This document shows positions 48,992 through 58,771 of a DNA stretch of 64,000 nt, piece after piece. Source of the DNA: Dialister hominis (lineage in GTDB: Bacteria > Bacillota > Negativicutes > Veillonellales > Dialisteraceae); assembly GCF_007164725.1 (NCBI RefSeq), contig NZ_AP019697.1:1160001-1224000 (forward strand), read 5' to 3'. Positions within the stretch are counted from its first letter, which is position 1; each line of letters opens with the position of its first letter. The notes below the pieces were generated by a model. It was not told the DNA's origin. It saw nothing but the letters and a program-made list of their open reading frames with translations, and made no database searches. The position numbers and the translations under genes are program-made.

Positions 48992-51460
48992 TTATTTAAC
49001 TACGATATTAACGATTCTTCCAGGAACCACAATCGTTTTCACGATTGTCTTGCCTTCGATGAATTTCTGCACTTCAGCAAGTCCCTTTGCCAGATCCGCA
49101 ATCTCGTCCTTTTCCATGCTGACTGCCACTTTGATGGTACCACGGACTTTGCCATTGACCTGAACAGCTAATTCCACTTCGTCAACAACGAGGGCTGATT
49201 CATCGCATACCGGCCATTCTGCATCATGGACACTGTTTTCCTTCTCACCGATCTGCTGCCAGAGTTCTTCAGTGATATGCGGAACAAATGGAGCGAGCAG
49301 AATCAGCAGGTTGCGGACAAGTTCTTTTGCCAGCTTGTCTTCGATGACGGAATGTGTCTCGCTGAAGCGGTACATTTCATTGGCCAGTTCCATAACAGCG
49401 GAGATTGCCGTATTGAAAGCAAATTTGCCGTCAAGGTCTTCCGTAACCTTGGAAATCGTCTGATGAAGCTTTCTTCTGAGTGCAAATTCATCTTCAGAAA
49501 GATCACCTTTTGATTCCTTGACGAAATCCTGATACTTTTCTACGATAGCCCATACTCTCTTTAGGAAGCGGTAAGAGCCTTCAACGCCCTGATCGGACCA
49601 TTCGAGATCCCTTTCCGGAGGAGCTGCAAAGAGGATAAAGAGTCTTGCTGTATCAGCGCCGTATTTTCCGACGATTTCTTCAGGAGAAACAACGTTGCCG
49701 ACAGATTTACTCATTTTGCCGCCGTCTTTGAGAACCATGCCCTGGCAGAGAAGGTTTGTAAATGGTTCCGGATAATCTACCATGCCTTCATCCTGCAGCA
49801 CTTTCATAAAGAAGCGGGAATACAGCAGGTGAAGGATAGCATGTTCAATGCCGCCGATATACTGATCGACCGGCATCCAGTAGTTAGCCTTTTCTTTGCT
49901 GAATGGTTCTTCTGTATTGTGCGGATCGCAGTAGCGCAGGAAGTACCAGGATGAATCGATGAATGTATCCATTGTATCGGTTTCTCTGGTTGCATCAGCA
50001 CCGCACTGCGGGCACTTGCAGTGGAGGAATGTTTCACTTGTCTCAAGCGGAGAGGTAGCTCCGGCTACGAAGTTGACATCTTCCGGAAGAACTACAGGAA
50101 GATCCTTTTCCGGCACCAGAACATTGCCGCAATGCGGGCAGTGGATGATCGGAATCGGGCAGCCCCAGTATCTCTGGCGGGAAATCAGCCAGTCTCTCAA
50201 ACGGTAGTTGCCCTTGCCGTTTCCGATTCCCATTTCCTCGATTTTCTTCGTAATAGCTTCGCGGGCTTCTCCAGAGGTCAGTCCGTCGAATTTGCCGGAA
50301 TTGACAAGGAATCCGTCTGTATCGTATGCCTTATCCATGTCTTCCAGCTTAAGGTCATGTTCCTTGTTCTGGATAACCAGCTTGACCGGAAGATTGTACT
50401 TTTTAGCGAATTCCCAGTCTCTCTGGTCGCCCTGCGGTACAGCCATGACAGCGCCTGTGCCGTATTCATAAAGAACGTAGTTTGCAATCCAGATCGGAAT
50501 TCTTTCTCCTGTCAGCGGATGAATTGCATAACTTCCGGTGAACATTCCTTCCTTAGGAGCATCTTCGGCAGTACGGACAATATCATTTTCATTTCTCATT
50601 CTTTCAATGAAAGTTTCAAGAGATGCCTTATCAGGATTACTCTCAATCAATTTCGGAACAAGCGGATGTTCAGGAGCAAGCACCATGTAAGTAACACCAT
50701 AAACGGTATCTACTCTTGTTGTGTAGACCGGAATCTGTTCATCCATGCCTTCTACAGTAAAGGAAAACTGCGTGCCGGTTGATCTGCCAATCCAGTTTCT
50801 CTGCATCGTCTTGACACGTTCCGGCCATCCAGGCATGTGATCAAGGTCTGCCAGAAGGCGGTCTGCATAAGCTGTAATTTTCAGGAACCACTGGGAAAAA
50901 TCTTTCTTTACGACAGGGTTCTTGCAGCGCCAGCATTTCCCTTCTTCAACCTGTTCATTGGCAAGAACGGTATGGCAGCTGTTGCACCAGTTGACCTTGG
51001 CTTCCTTCTTGTAAGCCAGTCCTTTTTTGTAGAAGATTTCAAAAAGTTTCTGTGTATGCTTGTAGTAATCTTCGCTGCAGGTCAGAACTTTGCGGTCCCA
51101 GTCATAAGAAAGACCGAGTTCCTTCTGCTGTCTTGTCATGTTGTCAATATTGGAATAAGTCCATTTTGCCGGAGCAATTCCGTGCTGGATTGCTGCATTT
51201 TCAGCCGGCATGCCAAACGCATCGAATCCCATCGGATGGATGACATTAAATCCTTGCATTTTCTTGAAACGGGCAACAACATCGCCGATAGAATAGTTTC
51301 TTACATGGCCCATATGGAGGTTTCCTGAAGGATAAGGAAACATTTCCAGTACATAATATTTTTTCTTGTTTGGATCATAGTGAGTTTCAAACGCCTTGTT
51401 ATCCTCCCAAATCTTCTGCCATTTTTTCTCGATTTGCTGAGGAATATACTTTTCTCGCAT
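48992..51460 (-). CDS. leuS: leucyl-tRNA synthetase
   Basis: LeuS charges tRNA(Leu). This 822-residue class I enzyme has the HIGH box as [16 protein letters not shown] (near 42-57), an editing (CP1) domain with the Thr-rich loop, a zinc-like cluster ([18 protein letters not shown]), the KMSKS motif in [10 protein letters not shown] and the C-terminal anticodon-binding and LeuS-specific domains. The length is normal for the bacterial type. ATG at 51460 has GGAAGGTG upstream. No T-box leader is visible in the 60-base leader, so control is by other means. Confidence 0.98.
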   Translation of the reverse strand: MREKYIPQQIEKKWQKIWEDNKAFETHYDPNKKKYYVLEMFPYPSGNLHMGHVRNYSIGDVVARFKKMQGFNVIHPMGFDAFGMPAENAAIQHGIAPAKWTYSNIDNMTRQQKELGLSYDWDRKVLTCSEDYYKHTQKLFEIFYKKGLAYKKEAKVNWCNSCHTVLANEQVEEGKCWRCKNPVVKKDFSQWFLKITAYADRLLADLDHMPGWPERVKTMQRNWIGRSTGTQFSFTVEGMDEQIPVYTTRVDTVYGVTYMVLAPEHPLVPKLIESNPDKASLETFIERMRNENDIVRTAEDAPKEGMFTGSYAIHPLTGERIPIWIANYVLYEYGTGAVMAVPQGDQRDWEFAKKYNLPVKLVIQNKEHDLKLEDMDKAYDTDGFLVNSGKFDGLTSGEAREAITKKIEEMGIGNGKGNYRLRDWLISRQRYWGCPIPIIHCPHCGNVLVPEKDLPVVLPEDVNFVAGATSPLETSETFLHCKCPQCGADATRETDTMDTFIDSSWYFLRYCDPHNTEEPFSKEKANYWMPVDQYIGGIEHAILHLLYSRFFMKVLQDEGMVDYPEPFTNLLCQGMVLKDGGKMSKSVGNVVSPEEIVGKYGADTARLFILFAAPPERDLEWSDQGVEGSYRFLKRVWAIVEKYQDFVKESKGDLSEDEFALRRKLHQTISKVTEDLDGKFAFNTAISAVMELANEMYRFSETHSVIEDKLAKELVRNLLILLAPFVPHITEELWQQIGEKENSVHDAEWPVCDESALVVDEVELAVQVNGKVRGTIKVAVSMEKDEIADLAKGLAEVQKFIEGKTIVKTIVVPGRIVNIVVK

Positions 51461-51521
51461 AATGTCACCTTCCGTTTATTCTGATAATTAGATAATTATC
51501 CGTTTTATATAGTTGTCATAT

Positions 51522-51551
51522 ATTATATAGCCCGCACTATCCTCTAGTCAA
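51522..51551 (-). promoter_or_regulatory. leuS promoter
   Basis: Minus strand: -35 TTGACT (51546-51551), 18-base spacer, -10 TATAAT (51522-51527). Confidence 0.7.
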
Positions 51552-51590
51552 ATCATCTGCCTGCCGCATAAACGATAAAATAAGGGAAAA

Positions 51591-51629
51591 CAGAAAGATG
51601 GCAGTGCGTTTTCCGCATTGCCATCTTTC
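51591..51629 (-). terminator. terminator of the gamma carbonic anhydrase gene
   Basis: GAAAGATGGCA and TGCCATCTTTC pair, with an inner TGCG/CGCA stem, followed by a T-rich tail on the minus strand. Confidence 0.8.
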
Positions 51630-51669
51630 TTATCATTTATGAAACGACTTCCAGTCCAATCACTGCCTG

Positions 51670-52227
51670 TTAAACAATAGGTTCGTTGTGATAGAGTTCG
51701 CCATCGATATCCGGTTTTACACCATATCCAATAGCCCATTCGCATTTATACTTCAATGCCTGTGCATGGATGTTGTCCATCTTGTTAATGGTCTTGATAA
51801 CCTTTGCCGGGACACCGACAACGAGCGAGTTCGGAGGAATGACCTGATTCTGCAGAACCAAAGCTCCGGCTGCAATGATAGAGCCTCTGCCGATTTTTGC
51901 TCCTGTCAGAATGGTGGAATGCATGCCGATCAGTACATGGTCTTCAATTTCGCATCCATGAATGCAGGCACTATGTCCGATTGTAACATAGTCCCCGATG
52001 ATGCACGGATTATTATCTGCTACATGCAGGCAGCAGAGATCCTGTACATTGGAGCATTCGCCAACGGAAATGTAGTTGACATCGCCTCTTGCAACAACGC
52101 CTGGCCAGATGCTGGAATATTTTCCGATTCTTACATCACCGGACAGAAATACACTCGGTGCAACGAAAGCATTCGGATCAATCTGTGGAACTTTACCTTT
52201 GAACTGCTGATTTGATAACGTATACAT
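51670..52227 (-). CDS. gamma carbonic anhydrase family protein
   Basis: The 185-residue left-handed beta helix has hexapeptide repeats and three metal-binding His at 68 (LHVADN), 85 and 90 (GHSACIHGC). Such YrdA/PaaY-type proteins bind zinc or iron; some are carbonic anhydrases, but many show little activity, so the reaction is not certain. ATG at 52227 follows TAAGGGGGC. The gene is single, between lysA and leuS, with its own terminator. Confidence 0.88.
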   Translation of the reverse strand: MYTLSNQQFKGKVPQIDPNAFVAPSVFLSGDVRIGKYSSIWPGVVARGDVNYISVGECSNVQDLCCLHVADNNPCIIGDYVTIGHSACIHGCEIEDHVLIGMHSTILTGAKIGRGSIIAAGALVLQNQVIPPNSLVVGVPAKVIKTINKMDNIHAQALKYKCEWAIGYGVKPDIDGELYHNEPIV

Positions 52228-52327
52228 AATTTAAAGCCCCCTTACGTTTCAATATAAACGTTTGCTTACGTCCAGATTATACTCTTATATTCTTCGATTT
52301 TCTATAATCAATCCCTTAAAAGAGACA

Positions 52328-52364
52328 AAAGAGATGCCTCCAAAAAGAGACATCTCTTAAAAAA
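52328..52364 (-). terminator. lysA terminator
   Basis: AAGAGATGTCTC and GAGGCATCTCTT form a 12-base stem with one mismatch just after the lysA stop; the T-tail is short. Confidence 0.7.
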
Positions 52365-53639
52365 TTATTTTTCAACTTTGGCTGTATTTTCTTTCAGGGA
52401 CGGGAAATCAAGTGTAGCAAAAAGATCAAACAATGTTTCATTTCTTCTGATTTGCTGCACGCTTCCATCTTCATAAACCATAATTTCCTGATGGCGGAGT
52501 CTGCCGTTATAGTTGTACCCCATGCTGTGGCCATGAGCTCCGGTATCATGGATAACAATCAAATCGCCCATGTCGATTTCCGGCAGCTTGCGCTGGATGG
52601 CAAATTTATCGCAGTTTTCGCAAAGAGAACCAACTACGTCATATACATGGTCTTTGGGTGCATCTGCCTTCCCAAGAACAGTAATGTGATGGTAAGCCCC
52701 GTACATGCCCGGACGCATAAGATCAGCCATGCATGCATCTACTCCGATATAGTTCCTGTAAATATTCTTGTAGTGGATAGCCTTTGTCACAAGGAAGCCA
52801 TACGGACCGGTAATGGCCCTGCCGCATTCAAAGCAGATTCTTGTCTTTTCAAATCCTGCCATCTTTTCTTCGAAGAGTTTCCTTGCGCCTTCTCCCAATC
52901 CTTCAATGTCGACTGCTTCCTGTTCAGGAAGATAAGGGATGCCGATTCCGCCGCCAAAATCAATGAAATCGACAGTAATGCCCTTTTTGTCTCTGATATC
53001 ATTGGCAAGATCGCACATCATTGAAATCGTGCCTAAAAGACCGGGAAGCTCAAGTTCTGCGGAAATGACCATCGTATGGATTCCGATATAGGAAATGCCC
53101 TTCTTCTTAGCCCAGTCGACACAGGTCATGAGCTGGTCATAAGTCATTCCGTACTTTGCTTCTTCCGGCGTCCCGATAATTGCATTGCCTCTGGTCAGTT
53201 CCGGACCCGGATTGTAGCGGAAGCAAATCCTTTCCGGCACAATCTGAAGTCTTTCCAGATCATCCAGATTTGAAACATCATCCAGATTAATGATGGCACC
53301 CAGCTCATGTGCCTTAATGAATTCTTCATCAGGCGTATCATTGGCAGAAAATACGATTTCCTCCCCTTTGATTCCAACCGATTCAGCAAGGACAAGTTCA
53401 GCCATAGAGCTGCAGTCTGATCCGACGTCCAGCGTTTTCAGGCTCTTCATGATCCAGGGATTCGGAGTCGCTTTTACAGCAAAATATTCATGGAAGTTGG
53501 GATTCCAGGAAAAGGCTTTCTGAAAGCGCTTGACATTATCTAACATGCCCTTTTCGTCGTAGATATGAAAAGGTGTACCGTATTTGGCAGCAATATTCTG
53601 AATTAATTCATCACTAAATGGAACTGTTTTAACGCTCAT
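52365..53639 (-). CDS. lysA: diaminopimelate decarboxylase
   Basis: LysA removes carbon dioxide from meso-diaminopimelate to make lysine. The 424-residue fold III PLP enzyme has the PLP lysine Lys56 in EYFAVKATPNP, the phosphate/His region GIHTMVIS, DFGGGIGIPYLPEQ, the PLP-binding ECGRAITGPYG, the active-site Cys in GSLCENCD and the C-terminal TGAHGHSMGYNYNG. Ornithine or lysine decarboxylases share this fold, but CENCD and the Tyr-rich end fit LysA. ATG at 53639 begins the protein. It belongs to the same pathway as dapL near 3 kb. Confidence 0.93.
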   Translation of the reverse strand: MSVKTVPFSDELIQNIAAKYGTPFHIYDEKGMLDNVKRFQKAFSWNPNFHEYFAVKATPNPWIMKSLKTLDVGSDCSSMAELVLAESVGIKGEEIVFSANDTPDEEFIKAHELGAIINLDDVSNLDDLERLQIVPERICFRYNPGPELTRGNAIIGTPEEAKYGMTYDQLMTCVDWAKKKGISYIGIHTMVISAELELPGLLGTISMMCDLANDIRDKKGITVDFIDFGGGIGIPYLPEQEAVDIEGLGEGARKLFEEKMAGFEKTRICFECGRAITGPYGFLVTKAIHYKNIYRNYIGVDACMADLMRPGMYGAYHHITVLGKADAPKDHVYDVVGSLCENCDKFAIQRKLPEIDMGDLIVIHDTGAHGHSMGYNYNGRLRHQEIMVYEDGSVQQIRRNETLFDLFATLDFPSLKENTAKVEK

Positions 53640-53773
53640 TAGCCTTCCCTCTTTCTATTGATTTTCCCTGTATCAGGATAATTGACTCATTATAACATAC
53701 GTTTTAAAACTTGACTACATTCAGTATTATCCGTGCATGCCGCAGTCAGTAATGATATACCATTTTTGCGACT

Positions 53774-53814
53774 TATAAAAGGTCACCACACATCTGGTGC
53801 ATGGTGACCTTTCC
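53774..53814 (-). terminator. terminator of the first binding-protein gene
   Basis: AAAGGTCACCA pairs with TGGTGACCTTT and is followed by T-A-T on the minus strand. Confidence 0.8.
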
Positions 53815-53842
53815 TATTGATTCATACGTTATTCACAGCCGA

Positions 53843-54700
53843 TTATTTCTTATCTGCGTTTTCTACTGCTTTCTTGCTGTATTCTTCTGTCCACTTCTTG
53901 AAGTTTCCGTTGTCCGTGTTTTCTTTGATTACCTGGTTGACAACAGCAGCTACATCTTCATTTCCTTTCGGAAGGGCTGCTGCAGAGTTCTTGACAGCAT
54001 TCGGGAATTTAATGTCAGAGAACATGAGGTCATTGTTAAAAATGACATACTGTTCGCCGACGATGCCTTCTACAACCAGTGCATCGACTTTGCCCTGTTT
54101 CAGTTCAAGGACAACTTCAGGAACATGTGCGAGGCCTACAATATTGGCATCCTTAATCTGGTCTTTAGCAAGAGCTTCCTGTGTAGTGGATTTCTGTACG
54201 CCGATGGTCTTGCCGTAAAGGTCTTCTACCTTCTTGAACTTGTCAGCATCAGCCTTGCGGATGATTACCTTCTGTTCTGTCGGAAGATAGTTATCAGAGA
54301 AATCCATGGATTTCTTACGTTCATCTGTCGGGTTGATGCCTGCGATAGCCATATCAACCTTACCGCCTGTCAGGGAAGAAAGAAGAGCCTGGAAATTCAT
54401 GTCCTGCACTTCAAGCTTGACGCCCAGCTTGTCAGCAATCTTCTGTGCCAGTTCCATATCAATCCCGATGACCTTCTTTTCACCGGCACTTGTGTCTACG
54501 AATTCATATGGAGGATAACCGGAAGCTGTTCCCACAACGAGCTTGCCGCTGCTCTTGATCTTATGCATAAGCGGGCTTTCAGCCTGAGCCGGCTTGCTTG
54601 CTGCCTTATTATCGCTTCCACCGCAGCCTGTGATAGCAAAAGCTGCTACAGCTGCTGCTCCGAGCATTGCCAATTTCATTGCATTTATCTTTTTCATCAT
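53843..54700 (-). CDS. amino-acid-binding lipoprotein of an ABC transporter (copy 1)
   Basis: The 285-residue solute-binding protein has a lipoprotein signal (lipobox AITGC, Cys26) and the SBP family 3 pattern: MHKIKSSGKLVVGTASGYPPYEF, VIGIDMELAQKIADKLGVKLEVQD, FQALLSSLTGGKVDMAIAGINPT (given in part) and TIGVQKSTTQEALA. It binds a polar or charged amino acid in the periplasm. No permease or ATPase gene is adjacent. The ATG at 54700 has GAGGTG six bases upstream. It is the last of three similar genes in tandem; it has its own strong promoter and terminator. Confidence 0.93.
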   Translation of the reverse strand: MMKKINAMKLAMLGAAAVAAFAITGCGGSDNKAASKPAQAESPLMHKIKSSGKLVVGTASGYPPYEFVDTSAGEKKVIGIDMELAQKIADKLGVKLEVQDMNFQALLSSLTGGKVDMAIAGINPTDERKKSMDFSDNYLPTEQKVIIRKADADKFKKVEDLYGKTIGVQKSTTQEALAKDQIKDANIVGLAHVPEVVLELKQGKVDALVVEGIVGEQYVIFNNDLMFSDIKFPNAVKNSAAALPKGNEDVAAVVNQVIKENTDNGNFKKWTEEYSKKAVENADKK

Positions 54701-54758
54701 TTTAAGCACCTCTCTGATAATTCTGATCCCAAACCGGATACATCTTTGTGATGGATAG

Positions 54759-54787
54759 ATAGTAGCATAAATATACACGTATGTCAA
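54759..54787 (-). promoter_or_regulatory. promoter of binding-protein gene copy 1
   Basis: Minus strand: -35 TTGACA (54782-54787), 17-base spacer, -10 TACTAT (54759-54764). Confidence 0.8.
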
Positions 54788-54877
54788 TAATTATTCGTAT
54801 AAATAATGAAATTTTCTTGTCTTTTATGCATTTACTTGCACAATGATGAATAAATCATTACGGTTCCATACAAATGA

Positions 54878-54908
54878 AAAAGAGGAATGCGCTTTTGCAT
54901 TCCTCTCT
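54878..54908 (-). terminator. terminator of binding-protein gene copy 2
   Basis: AGAGGAATGC pairs with GCATTCCTCT around GCTTTT-like loop, then TTTTTCA on the minus strand. Confidence 0.85.
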
Positions 54909-54923
54909 GTCAGGTCCAGCTTA

Positions 54924-55763
54924 TTATTTCTTGGCTTTTTCCACTGCAATTTTACTGTATTCATCAACCCATTTATCAAACTGTCCGGATTCCGTATCCT
55001 GTTTGATAATGCCGTTAATGACTTTCAATACATCATCACTTCCCTTTGGCAGTGCAACAGCAGAGACTTTCTTAGCTCCCTGGAACTGTACATCCGCCAA
55101 AGCAAGGTCATCATTGAATACAAGGTACTGCTTGGCAACGACGCCTTCCACGACAATTCCGTCAAGTTTGCCATTCTTCAGCTGCAGGATAGCATCCGGG
55201 ACACTGGAAAGTCCGATGACGTTTGCTCCTTTGATTGACTGAGCCGTCGTTTCCTGTGTCGTAGATTTCTCTGCACCGATTGTCTTGCCATCAAGATCAG
55301 CCATGTCCTTGTAAAGATGTTCGTTTTTCTTGAGAACCAGAAGCTTCTGTTCCGTTGGCAGATAAATATCAGAGAATGCCATCGCCTTTTCTCTTTCCGG
55401 TGTCGGGTTGACGCCTCCGACTGCAATATCTACCTTGCCGGAAGTCACTGATGAAAGAAGCGCAGAGAATCCCATATCCTGTACTTCCATCTGGACACCG
55501 AGTTTGTCAGCAATCTGCTTGCACAATTCAATATCGAGCCCAATGACCTTCTTGTCAGGGGAATCAGCATCTACAAAAACGTAAGGCGGATATCCCGAAG
55601 AAGTGCCAACAATTAATTTGCCTCTCTGCTTAATTGTCTGCATCAGTTTGCTTTCCTGTGTACTAGACGCGCCAGAAGGTTTGGAATTATCTCCACAGCC
55701 GGCAATTGCCAGCGAACCTAAAATTGCCGCACCGATCAATGCCAGCTTTAAAGATTTTCTCAT
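54924..55763 (-). CDS. amino-acid-binding lipoprotein of an ABC transporter (copy 2)
   Basis: This 279-residue paralogue has a lipobox AIAGC (Cys23) and the same SBP family 3 sequence: TIKQRGKLIVGTSSGYPPY, VIGLDIELCKQIADKLGV, FSALLSSVTSGKVDIAVGGVNPT (in part) and TIGAEKSTTQETTA. It differs from the neighbours in the ligand loops (DADSPDKK; VPDAILQLKNGKLDG), so the ligand may not be the same. ATG at 55763 has AGGGA upstream. It lies between copies 1 and 3, on the same strand. Confidence 0.93.
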   Translation of the reverse strand: MRKSLKLALIGAAILGSLAIAGCGDNSKPSGASSTQESKLMQTIKQRGKLIVGTSSGYPPYVFVDADSPDKKVIGLDIELCKQIADKLGVQMEVQDMGFSALLSSVTSGKVDIAVGGVNPTPEREKAMAFSDIYLPTEQKLLVLKKNEHLYKDMADLDGKTIGAEKSTTQETTAQSIKGANVIGLSSVPDAILQLKNGKLDGIVVEGVVAKQYLVFNDDLALADVQFQGAKKVSAVALPKGSDDVLKVINGIIKQDTESGQFDKWVDEYSKIAVEKAKK

Positions 55764-55902
55764 GTATACATCCCTCCATTCCTATGTGCATATTACCATT
55801 TTCCGCCTTTATTGTATAGATATGAAATAAAGTGTTTATGCATATCTATACTTTTATGCAGTATTCTGCTCTCCTTATATGTGAATAAATATTATATCCA
55901 CA

Positions 55903-56748
55903 TTATTTCTTGGCATTCTCAACGGCTTTCTTTGTCATTTCATCAACCCATTTATCGATATTTCCATTGGCTTTGTTTTCTGCAATGACCTCATTAATCA
56001 CTTTAATGACATCAGCACTTTCCTTCGGCACGGCAACGGCAGCGCCGCCGCTGTAATTGCTGAAGTAAATATTTGTTGCCGAAAGATCACTATTTGTCAG
56101 AAGATACTGGCCTCCAACGATATTCTGCACAGGTACCGCATCCACTTTCCCCGTCTTCAGCTCAAGAAGTGCATCTGCGACCTTGGGAAGTGCCACGATC
56201 TGCGCATTCTTGATCTGCTCATTAGCAAGCTTTTCCTGAATCGTAGATTTCTGTACACCGATACGTTTTCCGTCAAAATCACTCAGCGCCTTATACTTCC
56301 CTGCATCCTCTTTTCTGACAAGAAGCGTCTGTTTCCCTTCAAGATAACTGTCAGAAAAATCTACTGTCTTTTTACGTTCCTCAGTCGGATTGATTGCAGA
56401 GACAGCAATATCCACTTTTCCCGTGGTAAGAGAGGATAAAAGCGACTGGAATGTCATATCCTGTATTTCCAATTTGACTCCCAGCTTTTTGGCAACAGCT
56501 TCAGCCAGTTTGATATCTATCCCGTCAATCTTTTTGCCATCTGATGCTGAAGTATCTAAAAACTCATAAGGAGGAAATCCGGATGCTGTACCTACAGTCA
56601 GTTTCCCGCTTGATTTGATTTTCTGCATCAAAGCGCTCTCATTGGTTTTTGGCGATGAACTGCCAGAAGAACTATTGTTGCACCCTCCTGCCATAAACAT
56701 GCCTGCAATGACGGCTCCGGTCAGAATTGCCTTTGTAATTTTTTTCAT
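55903..56748 (-). CDS. amino-acid-binding lipoprotein of an ABC transporter (copy 3)
   Basis: This 281-residue paralogue has the lipobox MAGGC (Cys23) followed by a Ser-rich linker. Its SBP family 3 motifs include KIKSSGKLTVGTASGFPPYEF, IDIKLAEAVAKKLGVKLEIQ, KVDIAVSAINPTEERKKTVD (in part) and RIGVQKSTIQEKLA. ATG at 56748 has AGGAGA upstream. No obvious terminator separates it from copy 2 downstream, so the two may be co-transcribed. No transporter partner gene is next to it. Confidence 0.93.
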   Translation of the reverse strand: MKKITKAILTGAVIAGMFMAGGCNNSSSGSSSPKTNESALMQKIKSSGKLTVGTASGFPPYEFLDTSASDGKKIDGIDIKLAEAVAKKLGVKLEIQDMTFQSLLSSLTTGKVDIAVSAINPTEERKKTVDFSDSYLEGKQTLLVRKEDAGKYKALSDFDGKRIGVQKSTIQEKLANEQIKNAQIVALPKVADALLELKTGKVDAVPVQNIVGGQYLLTNSDLSATNIYFSNYSGGAAVAVPKESADVIKVINEVIAENKANGNIDKWVDEMTKKAVENAKK

Positions 56749-56882
56749 AATGATCTCCTCTTTTCTGTATCTAAATGGGTCTTTGACTAATTATACTTAT
56801 AAATATACGCTTTTATGTAATAAAATGCAATATAATGCATAAATTATTTTCAGATTCTCCATATCCTCCTTTCGAGAAAAAT

Positions 56883-56928
56883 AAAAAAGCAGGACCTTCG
56901 TCTTGCCAGAAAGGTCCTGCTTTTTTAT
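56883..56928 (-). terminator. terminator of the yerC-phosphohexomutase operon
   Basis: AAAAAAGCAGGACCTT pairs with AAGGTCCTGCTTTTTT in a perfect 16-base stem after the phosphohexomutase stop. Confidence 0.93.
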
Positions 56929-56942
56929 ATCGTCACGGCGAA

Positions 56943-58310
56943 TCAGTTAAGAGACTTGACTAATTCAATGACTTCATTTTCTTTTTCTTTAAGGAGTTCT
57001 TTGTCCCCACGGGTTTCCATGTTGAATCTGATCAAAGGTTCCGTATTGGACGGGCGGAGATTGAATCTCCAGTTTTTGAAATCAACTCCGATGCCATCGA
57101 TCTTATCAATTCTTTCAGCATCAGGTGTATATTTCTTTTCAATTGCTTCCAGGATAGCATTCACATGGTTGGCAGGAAGATTGATTTCGCCGCTGCATGG
57201 GAATTCAGCTTCCATTTCAGCAACAAGTTCTCCCAAGCCTTTCCCCTTTTCACTCATGATCTGAGCAACAATCAGCCAGGGAATCATGCCGGAATCGCAA
57301 TAGGAGAATTCACGGAAGAAGTGATGAGCACTGTTTTCTGCGCCGTAAATTCCCTTCACTTTGCGCATGGTCTCTTTCATAAAGGCATGGCCGCCTTTGG
57401 ATTCGACGGCTTTTCCGCCCAGTTCTTCGCAGATCTTCTGTGTGCACCAGAAGACGCGCGGATCATGGACAATGGTTTCTCCTTTATGGAGCTGAAGGAA
57501 GTATTCAGCCAGAAGGCCTACCATGTAGTAGCCTTCGACAAATTTGCCATTTTCATCAATGAAGAAGCAGCGGTCAAAGTCTCCATCCCATGCAATTCCA
57601 AGGTCTGCCTTTTCTTTCAATACGGTATCGACCAGTTTCTTGCGGCATTCTTCAAGCATCGGGTTAGGCACGCCGTTCGGGAAAAGTCCGTCCGGCTGCA
57701 TGTCAATATAGCTGAATTTGAACGGGAGATATTTTTCAAGAGGTGCAAATGCAACATTGGCACAGCCGTTTCCTGCATCAACAACAATATGAAGCGGTTT
57801 CATCTTCTTCATATCGACAAATGTCAGGATATGCTTTACATAATCATCGATGATTTCTTTCTTATAAACAGTTCCCTTTTTCTCGGACTCTTTGAAGTCT
57901 CCGGAAAAAGCAAGTTCTTCAATATCCTTAAGGCCTGTATCCTCGCTGACAGGGATGCCTTCCTGTCTGACGATTTTTATTCCATTATAGTTGGAAGGAT
58001 TATGGCTGGCCGTGATCATGAATCCGCCATCCATTTTATAGAAGAATGTGCCGAAGTACATCATTTCTGTACCGCAGCGTCCGATGTTATACACATCAGC
58101 ACCGCCGTCAGTCAATCCGCGGCTTGCAGCTTCGCAGATCTTCTGGGAGCTCGGGCGCACGTCATAGCCGATGCACATGGTTTTTGGATAATACAGGTCT
58201 GCATAGGCACGTCCTACTCTGTAAGCAAGTTCTTCGTTTACTTCATCCGGCACAATGCCGCGAATATCATATGCTTTAAACCCTGCATGAGAAAGATTCA
58301 GTTTATCCAT
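56943..58310 (-). CDS. phosphomannomutase/phosphoglucomutase
   Basis: The 455-residue alpha-D-phosphohexomutase moves phosphate between C6 and C1 of hexoses for envelope sugar synthesis. The four domains are marked by FKAYDIRGIVPDE, the phosphoserine Ser102 in MITASHNPSNYNG, the metal loop DGDFDR and the C-terminal RPSNTEPLIRF. The sequence is close to the ManB/AlgC type, so glucose or mannose phosphate are both possible. ATG at 58310 overlaps the yerC stop by one base (TAATG); the two are coupled. Confidence 0.93.
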   Translation of the reverse strand: MDKLNLSHAGFKAYDIRGIVPDEVNEELAYRVGRAYADLYYPKTMCIGYDVRPSSQKICEAASRGLTDGGADVYNIGRCGTEMMYFGTFFYKMDGGFMITASHNPSNYNGIKIVRQEGIPVSEDTGLKDIEELAFSGDFKESEKKGTVYKKEIIDDYVKHILTFVDMKKMKPLHIVVDAGNGCANVAFAPLEKYLPFKFSYIDMQPDGLFPNGVPNPMLEECRKKLVDTVLKEKADLGIAWDGDFDRCFFIDENGKFVEGYYMVGLLAEYFLQLHKGETIVHDPRVFWCTQKICEELGGKAVESKGGHAFMKETMRKVKGIYGAENSAHHFFREFSYCDSGMIPWLIVAQIMSEKGKGLGELVAEMEAEFPCSGEINLPANHVNAILEAIEKKYTPDAERIDKIDGIGVDFKNWRFNLRPSNTEPLIRFNMETRGDKELLKEKENEVIELVKSLN

Positions 58311-58621
58311 TATTTCTTGTTTCCCCCTAATTCATTCAATCTTGAAAGTACTGTCAGATATCCGTCAGCCCCGTACTTAAGGCATCTTTTGACTCTTGAG
58401 ATTGTTGCAGTACTTGCCCCCGTCTCCTTCTCGATCTGATCATACTTTTCCCCAGCCTCAAGCATCCTTGCTACTTCCAGGCGCTGTGACATATCCCGGA
58501 TTTCATTGATCGTGCAAAGATCCTCAAAAAATTCATAACATTCATTCCTGGTTTTAAGCTGAAGGATGCCGTCAAATAAATTATCAGTCAGTTTATTAAC
58601 CAATCTTTGATTTACGCTCAT
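58310..58621 (-). CDS. yerC: YerC/YecD family TrpR-related protein
   Basis: This 103-residue protein has the helix-turn-helix of the Trp repressor superfamily. The pattern is FFEDLCTINEIRDMSQRLEVA, MLEAGEKYDQIEKETGAS and TATISRVKRCLKYGADGY, which identifies the YerC/YecD group of Firmicutes. Its DNA target and ligand are not known; it is not necessarily a tryptophan sensor. It leads a two-gene unit with the phosphohexomutase. The IS256 element has inserted about 150 bases upstream of its start, which may affect the promoter. Confidence 0.92.
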   Translation of the reverse strand: MSVNQRLVNKLTDNLFDGILQLKTRNECYEFFEDLCTINEIRDMSQRLEVARMLEAGEKYDQIEKETGASTATISRVKRCLKYGADGYLTVLSRLNELGGNKK

Positions 58622-58763
58622 CTATCTTTCATCCTCCTTCCCCATGTGCCCTTAGGCCATGGGTATATTTCTTTTATGCTTTAATATATTATAACATTTG
58701 ATATTATACAGCGTAAAGAATAGATGATTTAAATTATACTGTTAAAAACTTTTTGGCCTTTCT

Positions 58764-58771
58764 TTTCTTTT
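58764..58771. repeat. left target duplication of the IS256 element
   Basis: TTTCTTTT occurs here and again at 60140-60147, directly outside the two ends. Eight bases is the normal target duplication of the IS256 family. Confidence 0.9.

Noticed and set aside
51461-51669. A T-box leader before leuS
   Set aside because: The leader after the predicted promoter is about 60 bases and lacks the T-box sequence and specifier stem.
57165-58439. A 424-codon open frame opposite the phosphohexomutase
   Set aside because: Runs across the coding region of two coupled minus-strand genes and has no recognisable domain.
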